Shown: positions 51,658-60,834, counted from the first letter of the stretch. The stretch: 64,000 nt of DNA from UBA4479 sp963974935 (GCA_963974935.1 CAXBEV010000005.1:124001-188000); one strand, 5' to 3'. Notes: a model not told the origin generated them from the letters alone. Made by a program: numbers and translations.

Positions 51658-53856
51658 TTAGGATTTCTTCTTGTTGCTGTTGAATTTCTTGGACGACTTT
51701 TGGCGTGGCTGATCTTCGCCGATTTGAAGAGCAGACCCGCGCCCGGACAGACTTGGATTGGTCATGAAATAGTCGGTTGCCGACATGCCTTCGCCCCGAG
51801 GCACGCGTGTAAATGTACCGTCCGGATTCATGGTCCAGCTTTGCGCTTGATCGCGGAAGTTCGCGACCATGATTTCATCGACGACTTGTTTGTGCACGGT
51901 CGGGTTTTCGATCGGCACCAGGGTTTCGACGCGGCGGTTTAAATTGCGTGGCATCAGGTCGGCCGACGCGATGTAAGCCTTGGCTGATCTGGACGGCAGC
52001 TCCTCGCCATTGGCAAAGCAGAAGATCCGGGAATGCTCTAAGAACCGACCGACGATGCTTTTGACGAAGATGTTCTCGCTCATACCTTCCACGCCCGGGC
52101 GCAAGCAGCAGATGCCCCGAATCACCAGATTAACCTGCACCCCGGCGTTTGAGGCTTCGTAAAGCTTTTCAATCATCTCGCCGTCGACCAGGGAATTCAT
52201 TTTCATCCAAATACCGGACGGCTTGCCGGCTTTGGCATTTTCGATTTCGATATCGATCAGGTTGTCCAGGCGCTGGCGCAAGGTCAGCGGCGCAAACGAC
52301 AGCTTTTCCATTTCGGCAGGATTGGCATATCCGGTCATATAGTTGAACAATCGCGCGGCATCGCGGCATAGCGCGGGATCGCAGGTGAAGAACGAAAGAT
52401 CGGTATAAATCTTTGCCGTGATCGGGTGGTAGTTGCCGGTGCCGAAGTGCACGTAAGATTTCAACTGATCGCCTTCACGTCGGACAATCAAATTGACCTT
52501 GGCGTGAATTTTTTTGTCGACGAAGCCATAGACTACCTGCGCGCCGGCGCGCTCCAAATCGCGCGCCCAGCGGATGTTGGCTTCTTCGTCGAAGCGGGCT
52601 TTCAATTCAACCATGGCGGTGACCGACTTGCCGGCTTCGGCGGCCTCAATCAACGCAGCTACAATCGGTGAGTCGTTGGACGTCCGATATAGCGCCTGCT
52701 TGATGGCAACCACATCCGGGTCGCGGGCGGCTTGGCGCACGAACTGCACCACCACGTCAAAACTTTCATAGGGGTGATGAACGATGATGTCTTTTTTGGC
52801 GACGGCGGCAAAAACATCGCCACCGAAATCACGAATGCGCTCCGGAAAGCGGGCATTAAACGGTGTGAACAGCAGGTCCGGACGCTCGCTGATGATCAAC
52901 TGTTTGGTATCGGCAAGGCCAAGCGGGCCTTCCATAGGCATTGCAACGCCGGCCTCAGCACCCATTTCGCCGATGATCAATTCTTGAAGTTGGCCCGGCA
53001 TATCGGCGTTGAAGGTCAGACGAATGACGGAGCCCCGACGGCGGCGCTTGAGCGCGCTTTCAAAGGTGCGCACCAAGTCTTCGGCTTCTTCGTCGATTTC
53101 CATTTCGCTGTCGCGGATAACCCGGAACGCCCCGCACTCGACAATTTCAAAGTCCGGAAACAGCTTGTCGGAGAACAACAAAATCCAGTCTTCGAGCGGC
53201 AGGTAGCGGATCACCGGCCCCGGCAGGCGCACGTAACGCTGCAACTGTGACGGCACCGGCAACAGCGCGCGGAGGTCTTCGCCGTCGTTGCGTTCTTGCA
53301 GCATCAACGCCAGCGAAAAGCCAAGGTTCGGGATGAACGGAAACGGGTGCGCCGGGTCAACGGCGAGCGGCGTCAGCACCGGGAATACATGATCCATGAA
53401 ATGCTGTTCGAGCCACGGTAAGTCTTCGTCTTCAACTTCGTCGCGGCTGAGGATAAATATATCTTCTTCGCGAAGTGCGCTGCGTAGCTTATCCCAAATT
53501 TTGTGCTGTTCACGCATTAGCGCGTGGGCTTCGATTTGGATTGCCTCAATTTGCTGCGTCGGCGTGAGGCCGTCGTCGCTGGGCTGCGTGACACCGGCAC
53601 GAATTTGCCCCTTGATGCCGGCGACCCGGACCATAAAGAATTCGTCCAGGTTGGCAGCCGAAATTGATAGAAAGCGGAGGCGCTCCAGCAACGGATGCGC
53701 TTCATTTTCCGCTTCTTCGAGGACGCGCGCATTGAATGCGAGCCAAGACAACTCGCGGTTCAGCAGTCGGCTTTCAGCGCCCTTCAATGTGGGTTTATCG
53801 CTTTGTGGCACCGTATCTGGCGCAGAAGTGTGCTTGATCGCGGATGTTTCATCCAT
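51658..53856 (-). CDS. ppk1: Polyphosphate kinase 1
   Basis: Makes polyphosphate from ATP reversibly. The 732-residue protein has the N-terminal domain (LLNRELSWLAFNARVLEEA), the head domain and the two catalytic C-terminal domains with VAIKQALYRTSND, KARFDEEANIRWARDLE and the phospho-His region SYVHFGTGNYHP. The C-terminus is a Lys/Ser-rich tail. It forms a pair with ppx. Confidence 0.97.
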   Translation of the reverse strand: MDETSAIKHTSAPDTVPQSDKPTLKGAESRLLNRELSWLAFNARVLEEAENEAHPLLERLRFLSISAANLDEFFMVRVAGIKGQIRAGVTQPSDDGLTPTQQIEAIQIEAHALMREQHKIWDKLRSALREEDIFILSRDEVEDEDLPWLEQHFMDHVFPVLTPLAVDPAHPFPFIPNLGFSLALMLQERNDGEDLRALLPVPSQLQRYVRLPGPVIRYLPLEDWILLFSDKLFPDFEIVECGAFRVIRDSEMEIDEEAEDLVRTFESALKRRRRGSVIRLTFNADMPGQLQELIIGEMGAEAGVAMPMEGPLGLADTKQLIISERPDLLFTPFNARFPERIRDFGGDVFAAVAKKDIIVHHPYESFDVVVQFVRQAARDPDVVAIKQALYRTSNDSPIVAALIEAAEAGKSVTAMVELKARFDEEANIRWARDLERAGAQVVYGFVDKKIHAKVNLIVRREGDQLKSYVHFGTGNYHPITAKIYTDLSFFTCDPALCRDAARLFNYMTGYANPAEMEKLSFAPLTLRQRLDNLIDIEIENAKAGKPSGIWMKMNSLVDGEMIEKLYEASNAGVQVNLVIRGICCLRPGVEGMSENIFVKSIVGRFLEHSRIFCFANGEELPSRSAKAYIASADLMPRNLNRRVETLVPIENPTVHKQVVDEIMVANFRDQAQSWTMNPDGTFTRVPRGEGMSATDYFMTNPSLSGRGSALQIGEDQPRQKSSKKFNSNKKKS

Positions 53857-54006
53857 TTTATGTGTTCGCCTCGATAAGAATTGCTCAATTATAGCAGCTT
53901 CGTGTGAACACTGTCACTGAGCGCAATGATGACAAATCTGTAAAGCTTCGAGTTCGACAGTTTTATGTCTGACATGAGAAAGCCGTAAAAAGCATTATTC
54001 ACGCGT

Positions 54007-54036
54007 AAAAAAGATGGCGGCTTAAAAGCCGCCATC
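54007..54036 (-). terminator. Rho-independent terminator after the SDR gene
   Basis: On the minus strand GATGGCGGCTT and AAGCCGCCATC form a perfect 11-bp stem with a 2-base gap, then six T. It lies about 40 bases past the SDR stop. Confidence 0.9.
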
Positions 54037-54073
54037 GTTGTTTCGCTGTCATATTTCTGTGTGTGGGATGTGG

Positions 54074-54853
54074 TTACAGCGTCCCTGGGAATGCACCGCC
54101 ATCCATCAGCAAGTTTTGGCCGGTGACAAAGCCGGCTTGTGCGGAGCACAGATAGGCACAGTAATCACCGAATTCCTCGGCAGTGCCGAAGCGCCCGGCG
54201 GGGTTGCCCTCGGCGCGCTGCTTTGCCATTTCTTCAAACGACACGCCTTGCTTTTCTGCATTCACTTTGAGGTTCGAAATCAATCGGTCTGTATAGAACG
54301 GTCCCGGCAGCAAGCCGTTGATGGTGACGTTGTGGCGCACGGTTTTGCGCGCAATACCGGCAACAAAACCGGTGAGGCCGGCGCGTGCGCCATTCGAGAG
54401 GCCGAGAATATCAATCGGCGCTTTCACGGCGCTGGACGTGATATTGACGATGCGGCCGAATTTTCGATCAATCATGCCGTCGACGGTCGCTTTGATTAGG
54501 AAGATTGGTGTCAGCATGTTGGCGTCGACCGCTTTGATCCAGTCATCCCGGTCCCAATCGCGAAAATCGCCGGGCGGTGGGCCGCCTGCGTTGTTGACCA
54601 AGATGTCTGGATTCGGGCACGCCTTGAGAATTTCGGCGCGGCCTTCGTCGGAAGTGATGTCGCAGGCCACCGTGGTCACGCTGCCGCCGCCCAGCGCGCG
54701 GAGTTCTTCGGCGGTCGCTTCCAAGGTCTCAGCGGTGCGGGCGCAGATCGTCACGTCGACGCCTTCTTTGACCAAGCTTTCGGCGCAGCCTTTGCCGAGG
54801 CCTTTTGATGCCGCGCAGACGATGGCTTTTTTGCCGACGATTCCTAAATCCAT
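54074..54853 (-). CDS. SDR family oxidoreductase (FabG-like)
   Basis: A 259-residue short-chain dehydrogenase: AAASKGLGKG-type AASKGLGKGCAESL, NNAGGPPPGDF, and a catalytic region NITSSAVKAPIDILGLSNGARAG in which the usual Tyr-x-x-x-Lys is not seen (the segment reads LSNGARA). That change is common to a branch of atypical SDRs; activity is uncertain. ATG 54853 has GGAGGACATC directly upstream and is the clear start. It stands between ppk and hda. Confidence 0.82.
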   Translation of the reverse strand: MDLGIVGKKAIVCAASKGLGKGCAESLVKEGVDVTICARTAETLEATAEELRALGGGSVTTVACDITSDEGRAEILKACPNPDILVNNAGGPPPGDFRDWDRDDWIKAVDANMLTPIFLIKATVDGMIDRKFGRIVNITSSAVKAPIDILGLSNGARAGLTGFVAGIARKTVRHNVTINGLLPGPFYTDRLISNLKVNAEKQGVSFEEMAKQRAEGNPAGRFGTAEEFGDYCAYLCSAQAGFVTGQNLLMDGGAFPGTL

Positions 54854-54951
54854 GATGTCCTCCAAGAAATGATGATGTTCTGTGGCCTCACTCTATCCAC
54901 GCCGAAGCCGTGGTCAAGCGAGGCTCAGGTTTGTTTTTGTGGGGGGGCCGC

Positions 54952-55635
54952 TTAGCCGTTCAGAACCTGACGCGCCAGCGGCACAGTGACCCGGCGTTTG
55001 GTCTCAAGCGCATGGCGATCAGCATTGGCGACGAAGTTCAGCGCTGCGGCGAACGAGCGTTCCATGCGCGGCACCACATAGCCCAGCACGTCTGCGTCGA
55101 TCTTAAGCTGTCGGTCAGAGAAAAGTTTCGCAAGCACAGCGGTCAGCAGCGCATCGTCCGGCGCACCGATTTCTGCGGACGGCGCTGCGCGCAGACGAGA
55201 TATCAGGTCGGCGAGATTGAGCGGCCAGCGGGCTGCAGGGCTGGTGGCGGTGAATAAAATGCCGGCGCCCTGTTCACGGGCTTGATTATAAAGGTGGAAC
55301 ATCGCTTCTTCGGCTACGGCGTCGCCGGCTAGGGTGTCCGCATCTTCGATGACGATGGCGGCAAAGTCCGGGAAGTGGGGTGTGGCGTTGCGTTTTAGCA
55401 TTTCGGCGGTGAGTTGAATGGCCTCGGTCTGTGCCATGAACACGCGGGCAAGATGGGTTTTGCCGGATCCGGGCGCGCCGGAAATGACCAGGGCAGGGGC
55501 TGGCCAGTTTGGAAACCGATCTAGCCATGCTACCGCTTCCGCGTTGCAAGGTGCGACCATAAAGTCGTCCCGGCCAAGTGCCGGGCGCGGATCGAGATCA
55601 AGGCTGAGTTGACGAGGCATGTCGGTTGAACTCAC
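54952..55635 (-). CDS. hda: DnaA regulatory inactivator homologue Hda
   Basis: Hda, with the sliding clamp, promotes ATP hydrolysis by DnaA to prevent over-initiation. The 227-residue protein has the clamp-binding motif QLSLDL (residues 9-14), Walker A GAPGSGKTH and Walker B AAIVIEDAD. It lacks the DnaA domain IV helix-turn-helix. The start is GTG at 55635, overlapping the upstream gene stop; ATG 55620 is an alternative. It matches the HdaA of alphaproteobacteria. Confidence 0.92.
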   Translation of the reverse strand: MSSTDMPRQLSLDLDPRPALGRDDFMVAPCNAEAVAWLDRFPNWPAPALVISGAPGSGKTHLARVFMAQTEAIQLTAEMLKRNATPHFPDFAAIVIEDADTLAGDAVAEEAMFHLYNQAREQGAGILFTATSPAARWPLNLADLISRLRAAPSAEIGAPDDALLTAVLAKLFSDRQLKIDADVLGYVVPRMERSFAAALNFVANADRHALETKRRVTVPLARQVLNG

Positions 55636-56708
55636 GATGGGTCCGAGCGATTTTCACCGTGATACAGATCGCTGTCCAGATATTGGTCGATCGCGAAGCG
55701 CACCACGACCCCGGTGATGGCGGCGACCGGCAGCGCGATAAGCACACCGGTCAGCCCGAACAAAGCACCGCCCGCCAGCATCGCAAAGATAATCCAGATT
55801 GGTGACAAACCGACCCGACCGCCGACCAGCTTCGGCGTCAGGAAATAACTTTCCAAGGTTTGCCCAATGACAAAGATCGCTGCCACAATCAGGATCGACA
55901 CCCAGTCCTCTTGAAATTGCGCGACCGCTAAGCTGACGCCGATGATAAAGCCGACGAATGCACCGATGTAGGGGATCACAGCGAGCAAGCCTGCTGCGAT
56001 GCCAATCAACAAACCGGCTTTAAGTCCAGCGAAGCTCAACCCCACTGCATAAAACACTGCGAGTACGATGCAGACACTGGCTTGTCCGCGCACAAAGCCC
56101 GCCAGCGTGTCATCAATTCGTTTGCACTGTTTACGAATGGTGGGCGCTGCATCGCGCGGCAGCCAGCCGTCGATTTTTTCGACGATGTCATCCCAGTCAC
56201 GGAGCAGATAAAATGCGACCAGCGGGGTGATCAACAAAAGCGATAACAAGTTGAGGACGGCAAGTCCGCCGCTCCAAACCGATGCTATGACGCTGGTCAC
56301 ACCTTTAAACACGGTGCCCGCGTAGTTGCCGACTGCGGCTTTGATTTCGTTCATGGTTTCCGGCGTCATGTCGGTCCGCATGTCCGCCAGAAATGGGCCT
56401 GCAAGCGCCTGCACGCGATCCACCAACGCGGGGATCAGTTTAACGAATGCGGCAATCTGTTTTTGCAGCGCAGGGAAGATCAGCACCACAACGCCGATGG
56501 CGGCCAAGAAAAACCCAAGCAGAATCATCGATGTCGCTGCGGTGCGGCCCATTCCCATACGTTCCAGCTTGTCGGCTGCTGGATCGAAGAAATATGCAAT
56601 CGCCATGCCGACCACGAACGGCATCAGCACATCATTTAAAACCTTGATGATAAAGCCGAGCGCAATCAGTGCCACCAGCCAAAATACGATGCGGACTTCC
56701 CGGCTCAT
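55632..56708 (-). CDS. AI-2E family transporter (PerM-like)
   Basis: A 358-residue membrane protein with about eight TM helices. LNDVLMPFVVGMAIAYFFDPAADKLERMG, the central amphipathic part, and GLKAGLLIGIAAGLLAVIPYIGAFVGFIIG with QTLESYFLTPKLVGGRVGLSPIW are family hallmarks. Members export diverse small molecules or ions; the substrate is unknown here. It is coupled to hda by a 4-base overlap. Confidence 0.88.
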   Translation of the reverse strand: MSREVRIVFWLVALIALGFIIKVLNDVLMPFVVGMAIAYFFDPAADKLERMGMGRTAATSMILLGFFLAAIGVVVLIFPALQKQIAAFVKLIPALVDRVQALAGPFLADMRTDMTPETMNEIKAAVGNYAGTVFKGVTSVIASVWSGGLAVLNLLSLLLITPLVAFYLLRDWDDIVEKIDGWLPRDAAPTIRKQCKRIDDTLAGFVRGQASVCIVLAVFYAVGLSFAGLKAGLLIGIAAGLLAVIPYIGAFVGFIIGVSLAVAQFQEDWVSILIVAAIFVIGQTLESYFLTPKLVGGRVGLSPIWIIFAMLAGGALFGLTGVLIALPVAAITGVVVRFAIDQYLDSDLYHGENRSDPS

Positions 56709-56712
56709 AGGC

Positions 56713-57840
56713 TTAGCCTTTCGGCGGTTGGAAGGCGCCGATCGGCATCACCAGCCATTCGCCGCTTTCTTGCAACAGTGATAAATTCGCTTGTTCAAGC
56801 GCGGTCGTTAGTTGTTCGGCACCGCCGGCAAAGTGCACGTTCACACGCACTTGTTCACGCGATAAAAGCACGATTTCGGTATGCCGAATGATGCCGATGC
56901 CGGCCAGCTGCTTTTTGATCTGTAGCCAGTCGCCGAGGCCGCCGATCGGCACCGTGACCGCCAGCACACCCGTGCCAACGTTAAAGATCAAGTTGCGGCG
57001 CTTCCAAAGTTCGTTGATGCGACTGACCGTGTCATCGACGGCACGCGCCATGAACGCGGGCATGTCTTCGCCGCTAAGCTGGATCAAAATCGCGCTACGA
57101 GCTTCGACCGGAATCGGGTCGAACGGGCGAAGTAGGGTGATGGTCGACGCCTCAGCACCGGTCGTCGGGTCCACGGTCAAATTCAGGTGGGCGACGATGC
57201 TGCCTGTCGCCGCATAGCGGTCGGCGAGTGTCGCCAGCTTCAGACTGGAGCCTGCCAGCGCATCAGCGGCCCCGATGGTAACGATATCGTTCAAATCCCC
57301 GATGGGCACAATCAGCGGCACCAAGCCATCCGGCGCATCGCGTTGCTGCCAAGCCAATCGCCATGGGTTCGGCTCGTCCCACAACACCACGTTGGCGGCG
57401 CGCTCAAACACCGGCAAGACCAGCATCGGTTTTGAGCTGGTTTCGGCGAACGGCACGTTATAAGCGCGCAGCAATTGGCGGATAGGTTCGGGCTTAAAGC
57501 GGTAATTCAGACGCGCGATGTAGCGGACGCTGGACGCTTTTTCCTGCGCGACCGAGAAATCGCGGACGTAGCCTGCGATGTCGGCGCGGCTGAGACTCGG
57601 AATATTTGGCCGGTCTTGGCGCAAGGTGAGGCGGGCCAACATGGTCTCGAACGCTTTTTGTTCCGCTTCGCGCAGCGCTTGCGCGCGTGCTTCGGCGGCT
57701 GTTTCAGCCTTTACATCGACGCCGATGTTGCGAACCTCAAAGACCTCTTCTTCGGCGGCAAAGGCGTTGCCTGCGCCAAGCAAGGCGAATGCCGCGAGCG
57801 CGCAGATCAAGGCCGATTTCAGTCGATGCGCTAACAACAT
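56713..57840 (-). CDS. DUF2066 exported protein
   Basis: A 375-residue protein with a signal peptide (about residues 1-28, cut after NAFAA). FEVRNIGVDVKAETAAEARAQALREAEQKAFETMLARLT and YRFKPEPIRQLLRAYNVPFAE match DUF2066. It is conserved upstream of perM-hda in alphaproteobacteria, divergent from purM, as here. Function unknown. Four bases separate it from the perM-like gene. Confidence 0.82.
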   Translation of the reverse strand: MLLAHRLKSALICALAAFALLGAGNAFAAEEEVFEVRNIGVDVKAETAAEARAQALREAEQKAFETMLARLTLRQDRPNIPSLSRADIAGYVRDFSVAQEKASSVRYIARLNYRFKPEPIRQLLRAYNVPFAETSSKPMLVLPVFERAANVVLWDEPNPWRLAWQQRDAPDGLVPLIVPIGDLNDIVTIGAADALAGSSLKLATLADRYAATGSIVAHLNLTVDPTTGAEASTITLLRPFDPIPVEARSAILIQLSGEDMPAFMARAVDDTVSRINELWKRRNLIFNVGTGVLAVTVPIGGLGDWLQIKKQLAGIGIIRHTEIVLLSREQVRVNVHFAGGAEQLTTALEQANLSLLQESGEWLVMPIGAFQPPKG

Positions 57841-58001
57841 GCAGGTGGTCCTCTAATCGGGTCTTTAAATTGGCCTCGGCGTGTGGTTTTTGCACATCAA
57901 CGATTCAGAATGGATGGGGATGTGATCCACCGTACGCGTTGTCTCTTGTTCCTTGGGAACGTGACGCGTAATTTAGCACACTCACGCCAAGGAGAAAGAC
58001 C

Positions 58002-59105
58002 ATTACCGATCAGACGGATAACGCCCCAGGTGGCCCAGACGGCCAAGGCAGCTTGAGCTATCGTGACGCAGGTGTCGATATTGAAGCCGGGAACGAACTT
58101 GTGCGCCGCATCGGTCCGATGGCAGCGAAAACCGCGCGCCCGGGTGTGGTTGCGGACCTGGGCGGCTTCGGTGCATTGTTTGACGTCGCCAAGGCCGGTT
58201 ACAAGGACCCCCTGCTGGTGTCCGGCACCGATGGCGTCGGCACCAAGCTGCTGGCGGCTATCGAAAGCGGAATCCACGATACGGTCGGCATCGACTTGGT
58301 CGCCATGTGTGCCAACGATTTGGTGGTGCAGGGCGCGGAACCGCTGCTGTTCTTAGATTATTTCGCGTCGGGACACCTAGATGTTGGGACCGCCGAGCAA
58401 GTGGTCGCCGGTATTGCTGAGGGCTGTTTGCAGGCCGGTGCCGCGTTGATTGGCGGCGAAACGGCGGAAATGCCGGGCATGTACGAAGACGGCCATTATG
58501 ATCTGGCTGGTTTCTGCGTCGGCGCGGTTGAGCGCACCGATGTGCTGCCGAAGCCCGATATTGCCGCGGGCGACGTGATTTTAGGGTTGGCGTCCAGCGG
58601 TGTACATTCCAACGGATTCTCTTTAGTGCGTAAAATTCTCGAAAAAGCCGGGCTCGGCTGGACCGATCCGGCCCCGTTCGCCCCGGGCCAGACTGTCGCA
58701 ACAGCGTTCCTAACGCCGACTCGGATGTACGTGAAGTCGTGCCTGGGTGCGATCAAGGTCGGCGGCGTAAAAGGCTTGGCACACATCACCGGCGGGGGCT
58801 TAAGCGAAAACCTGCCGCGCGTATTGCCGAAAGGCATGGGCGCACGTTTGGATGCGCACGCCTGGACCGGTCTAGCGGTGTTCAAGTGGCTCAAAGAAAC
58901 CGGGAACGTGGCGACGCCTGAGATGTTCCGGGCGTTTAATGCCGGTATCGGTATGGTGATCATCGTGACCCCGCATGCAGCGCGCGATATCGAAGCGGCT
59001 CTTGAGGCTGCTGGCGAAACCGTGTTCGAGATCGGCGAGGTCACAGCGCATGATCATGGTGCGCCGGTGGTGATCGAAAACGGTGAGGCGCTATGGCGCG
59101 GATGA
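58002..59105 (+). CDS. purM: Phosphoribosylformylglycinamidine cyclo-ligase, probable ATT start
   Basis: AIR synthase, step five of purine synthesis. LSYRDAGVDIEAGNELV, VSGTDGVGTKLLAA, IGIDLVAMCANDLVVQGAEPLFFLD-type segment and GGETAEMPGMY are diagnostic. No ATG, GTG or TTG lies in frame between the stop at 57969 and a TTG at 58053. A perfect AAGGAG (57989-57994) stands 7 bases before ATT at 58002, and the frame from there reads TDQTDN...GSLSYRDAGVDI, parallel to E. coli PurM MTDKTSLSYKDAGVDI. I therefore mark 58002 as the start. The TTG at 58053 is the fallback. Confidence 0.9.
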   Translation: MTDQTDNAPGGPDGQGSLSYRDAGVDIEAGNELVRRIGPMAAKTARPGVVADLGGFGALFDVAKAGYKDPLLVSGTDGVGTKLLAAIESGIHDTVGIDLVAMCANDLVVQGAEPLLFLDYFASGHLDVGTAEQVVAGIAEGCLQAGAALIGGETAEMPGMYEDGHYDLAGFCVGAVERTDVLPKPDIAAGDVILGLASSGVHSNGFSLVRKILEKAGLGWTDPAPFAPGQTVATAFLTPTRMYVKSCLGAIKVGGVKGLAHITGGGLSENLPRVLPKGMGARLDAHAWTGLAVFKWLKETGNVATPEMFRAFNAGIGMVIIVTPHAARDIEAALEAAGETVFEIGEVTAHDHGAPVVIENGEALWRG

Positions 59106-59746
59106 AGACAGCCGTCCTGGTGTCGGGGCGGGGCTCCAACATGCAGGCGATCATCGAGGCTGCCGCTGATCCTTCGTACCCAGCCGAAATCGCATTGGTG
59201 ATTTCCAATAAACAAAACGCACCCGCATTGGCCTTGGCCGAGGCTGCGGGGATTGCGACGCACGCCTTGCCGCATAAAGACTTTGCCGACCGTAACAGCT
59301 TTGATGCTGAGATGACCAAGCTGATCGCGGCGGCGGGCTGTGAGTTGGTCGTTCTGGCCGGATTCATGAGGCTGTTGAGCACGTCTTTTTGTGAGCGGTG
59401 GCAGGACCGCTTGATCAACATTCATCCGTCGTTGCTGCCGGCGTTTAAAGGTTTGGATGTGCATCAGCGGATGATCGATGCGGGTGTGCGCTTCGCCGGC
59501 TGTACGGTGCACTTCGTGCGTCCGGAAATGGATACGGGGCCGATCATCGCCCAGGCGGTGGTGCCGGTACATGCCTCGGATGATGCGGATGCGTTGGCGG
59601 CGCGTATATTAACGCAGGAACATAGAATCTATCCGCTGGCCGTGCAGTGGATTGCCGAAGGCCGGGTGCGGATCAGTGGTGAAGTGGTCCGCGTACAAGG
59701 TGTGAGCCCGCCCGAAGGCGCGCTGATTAATCCGGCGAACCCATAA
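59093..59746 (+). CDS. purN: Phosphoribosylglycinamide formyltransferase
   Basis: Transfers a formyl group from 10-formyl-THF to GAR in purine synthesis. The 217-residue protein has VSGRGSNMQAII, VLAGFMRLL, NIHPSLLPAFKG with the catalytic Asn and His, and DTGPIIAQAVVPV. It overlaps the end of purM by 13 bases, as commonly seen. Confidence 0.96.
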   Translation: MARMKTAVLVSGRGSNMQAIIEAAADPSYPAEIALVISNKQNAPALALAEAAGIATHALPHKDFADRNSFDAEMTKLIAAAGCELVVLAGFMRLLSTSFCERWQDRLINIHPSLLPAFKGLDVHQRMIDAGVRFAGCTVHFVRPEMDTGPIIAQAVVPVHASDDADALAARILTQEHRIYPLAVQWIAEGRVRISGEVVRVQGVSPPEGALINPANP

Positions 59747-59777
59747 AAAAGAAACCCCCGCCGACCGGCAGGGGGTT
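59745..59777 (-). terminator. Terminator after ndk (shared with purN)
   Basis: AACCCCC/GGGGGTT with an inner GCC/GGC stem forms a strong hairpin in the gap between the convergent purN and ndk. On the minus strand a T-rich run (TTTCTTTTTT) follows, ending ndk. On the plus strand a short TTT follows and may help end purN. Confidence 0.85.
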
Positions 59778-59814
59778 CCCTTTAATAGCATCGCCAATAA
59801 CATCTTCCGTCGCG

Positions 59815-60237
59815 TTAGCTGACGATATCGGTCGCGGCAAAGAAGAACGCAATTTCAATCGCAGCGTTTTCCGGCGAATCCGAACCATGGACCGAGTTCG
59901 CTTCGACGCTTTCGGCAAAGTCCTTACGGATCGTACCTTCGTCTGCGTTGGCCGGGTTGGTAGCGCCCATGATTTCGCGGTTCTTGGCGACAGCGCCTTC
60001 ACCTTCGAACACTTGCGCGACGACCGGGCCGGAGGTCATGAATTCGCATAGGTCGTTGAAGAACGAACGTTCTTTGTGAACGCCGTAAAAAGCTTCGGCC
60101 TGCGCACGGGTCAGCTGGAGGCGGCGCTGCGCGATGATGCGCAAACCGTTGTCTTCAAAGCGCGCATTGATCTTACCGGTCAAGTTGCGGCGGGTCGCAT
60201 CGGGCTTGATGATCGAGAGGGTCCGTTCAACGGCCAT
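59815..60237 (-). CDS. ndk: Nucleoside diphosphate kinase
   Basis: Moves phosphate between nucleoside di- and triphosphates through a phospho-histidine. The 140-residue protein has ERTLSIIKPDA at the start and NSVHGSDS with catalytic His117. It has its own promoter at 60338-60366 and a 5' leader of about 90 bases with a stem-loop at its very start. Confidence 0.97.
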   Translation of the reverse strand: MAVERTLSIIKPDATRRNLTGKINARFEDNGLRIIAQRRLQLTRAQAEAFYGVHKERSFFNDLCEFMTSGPVVAQVFEGEGAVAKNREIMGATNPANADEGTIRKDFAESVEANSVHGSDSPENAAIEIAFFFAATDIVS

Positions 60238-60305
60238 TTCTCGCTCCTAAATGTTGTTGCAGTTAAAACTCGTCGCCAACACATGCGTATTTAAGCGCGT
60301 GTGCG

Positions 60306-60331
60306 TAAAAAGAAAGCCCCTTACAAGGGGC
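60306..60331 (-). other. 5' stem-loop of the ndk transcript, terminator-like
   Basis: On the minus strand GCCCCTT and AAGGGGC pair (60331-60316), followed by TTTCTTTTT. The predicted ndk start site is near 60331, so the stem would form the first bases of the mRNA. It could protect the mRNA 5' end, act as an early terminator, or stop antisense transcripts from the ThDP enzyme gene. Confidence 0.6.
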
Positions 60332-60337
60332 GGGCGG

Positions 60338-60366
60338 GTTATAACGGTCCCGTTGCGGGGTGGCAA
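60338..60366 (-). promoter_or_regulatory. Sigma70-type promoter of ndk
   Basis: On the minus strand TTGCCA (60366-60361), a 17-base spacer and TATAAC (60343-60338). Both boxes match consensus at five positions. Confidence 0.7.
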
Positions 60367-60421
60367 GCCTCTATACAGGTTGATGCCACCGTAAAGTTTT
60401 TAGCAGAAAAGGCCCCATGCC

Positions 60422-60736
60422 ATGATCATCGACCATCGCACCTATACCATCGCGCACGGACGTAACAGAGAATACCTGGCCGTGTTCGAGGCTGAGGGAT
60501 TACCGGTGCAACTCAAGCATTTGGGTCACTTAATCGGTTACTTTACCACCGCTGTCGGCCCCGTGAACGAGGTCGTGCACTTGTGGGGCTATGCGGATTT
60601 CGCCGACATGGAAGCCCGTCGCAAGGCCCGTGACGCCGACCCGGCGTGGGATACGTATAAACGCAATTCCGCGGGTATGTTGGTCGATCAACGTAATAAG
60701 ATTCTCAGCCCAGCGTCTTTCTCGCCGTTAAAGTGA
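60422..60736 (+). CDS. NIPSNAP family protein
   Basis: A 104-residue ferredoxin-like alpha+beta barrel protein: MIIDHRTYTIAHGRNREYLAVFEAEGLPVQLKHLG and VNEVVHLWGYADFADMEARR match NIPSNAP. The role in bacteria is unclear. It stands alone; its stop is about 100 bases from the end of the ThDP enzyme gene on the other strand. Confidence 0.87.
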   Translation: MIIDHRTYTIAHGRNREYLAVFEAEGLPVQLKHLGHLIGYFTTAVGPVNEVVHLWGYADFADMEARRKARDADPAWDTYKRNSAGMLVDQRNKILSPASFSPLK

Positions 60737-60834
60737 AATAAATCCTTAGAGCGAGCCGCTTAGGGGGAGAGGATGACGCAGCGGGGTAGGGCCTGGGGGG
60801 CAGGGGCGCAGCTACACTGGTGCCATCGCGCGTA

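Noticed and set aside
58053..58055. TTG as the purM start
   Set aside because: It has only AAGG at short spacing and would discard the TDQTDN segment that matches the E. coli PurM N-terminus; kept only as a fallback.
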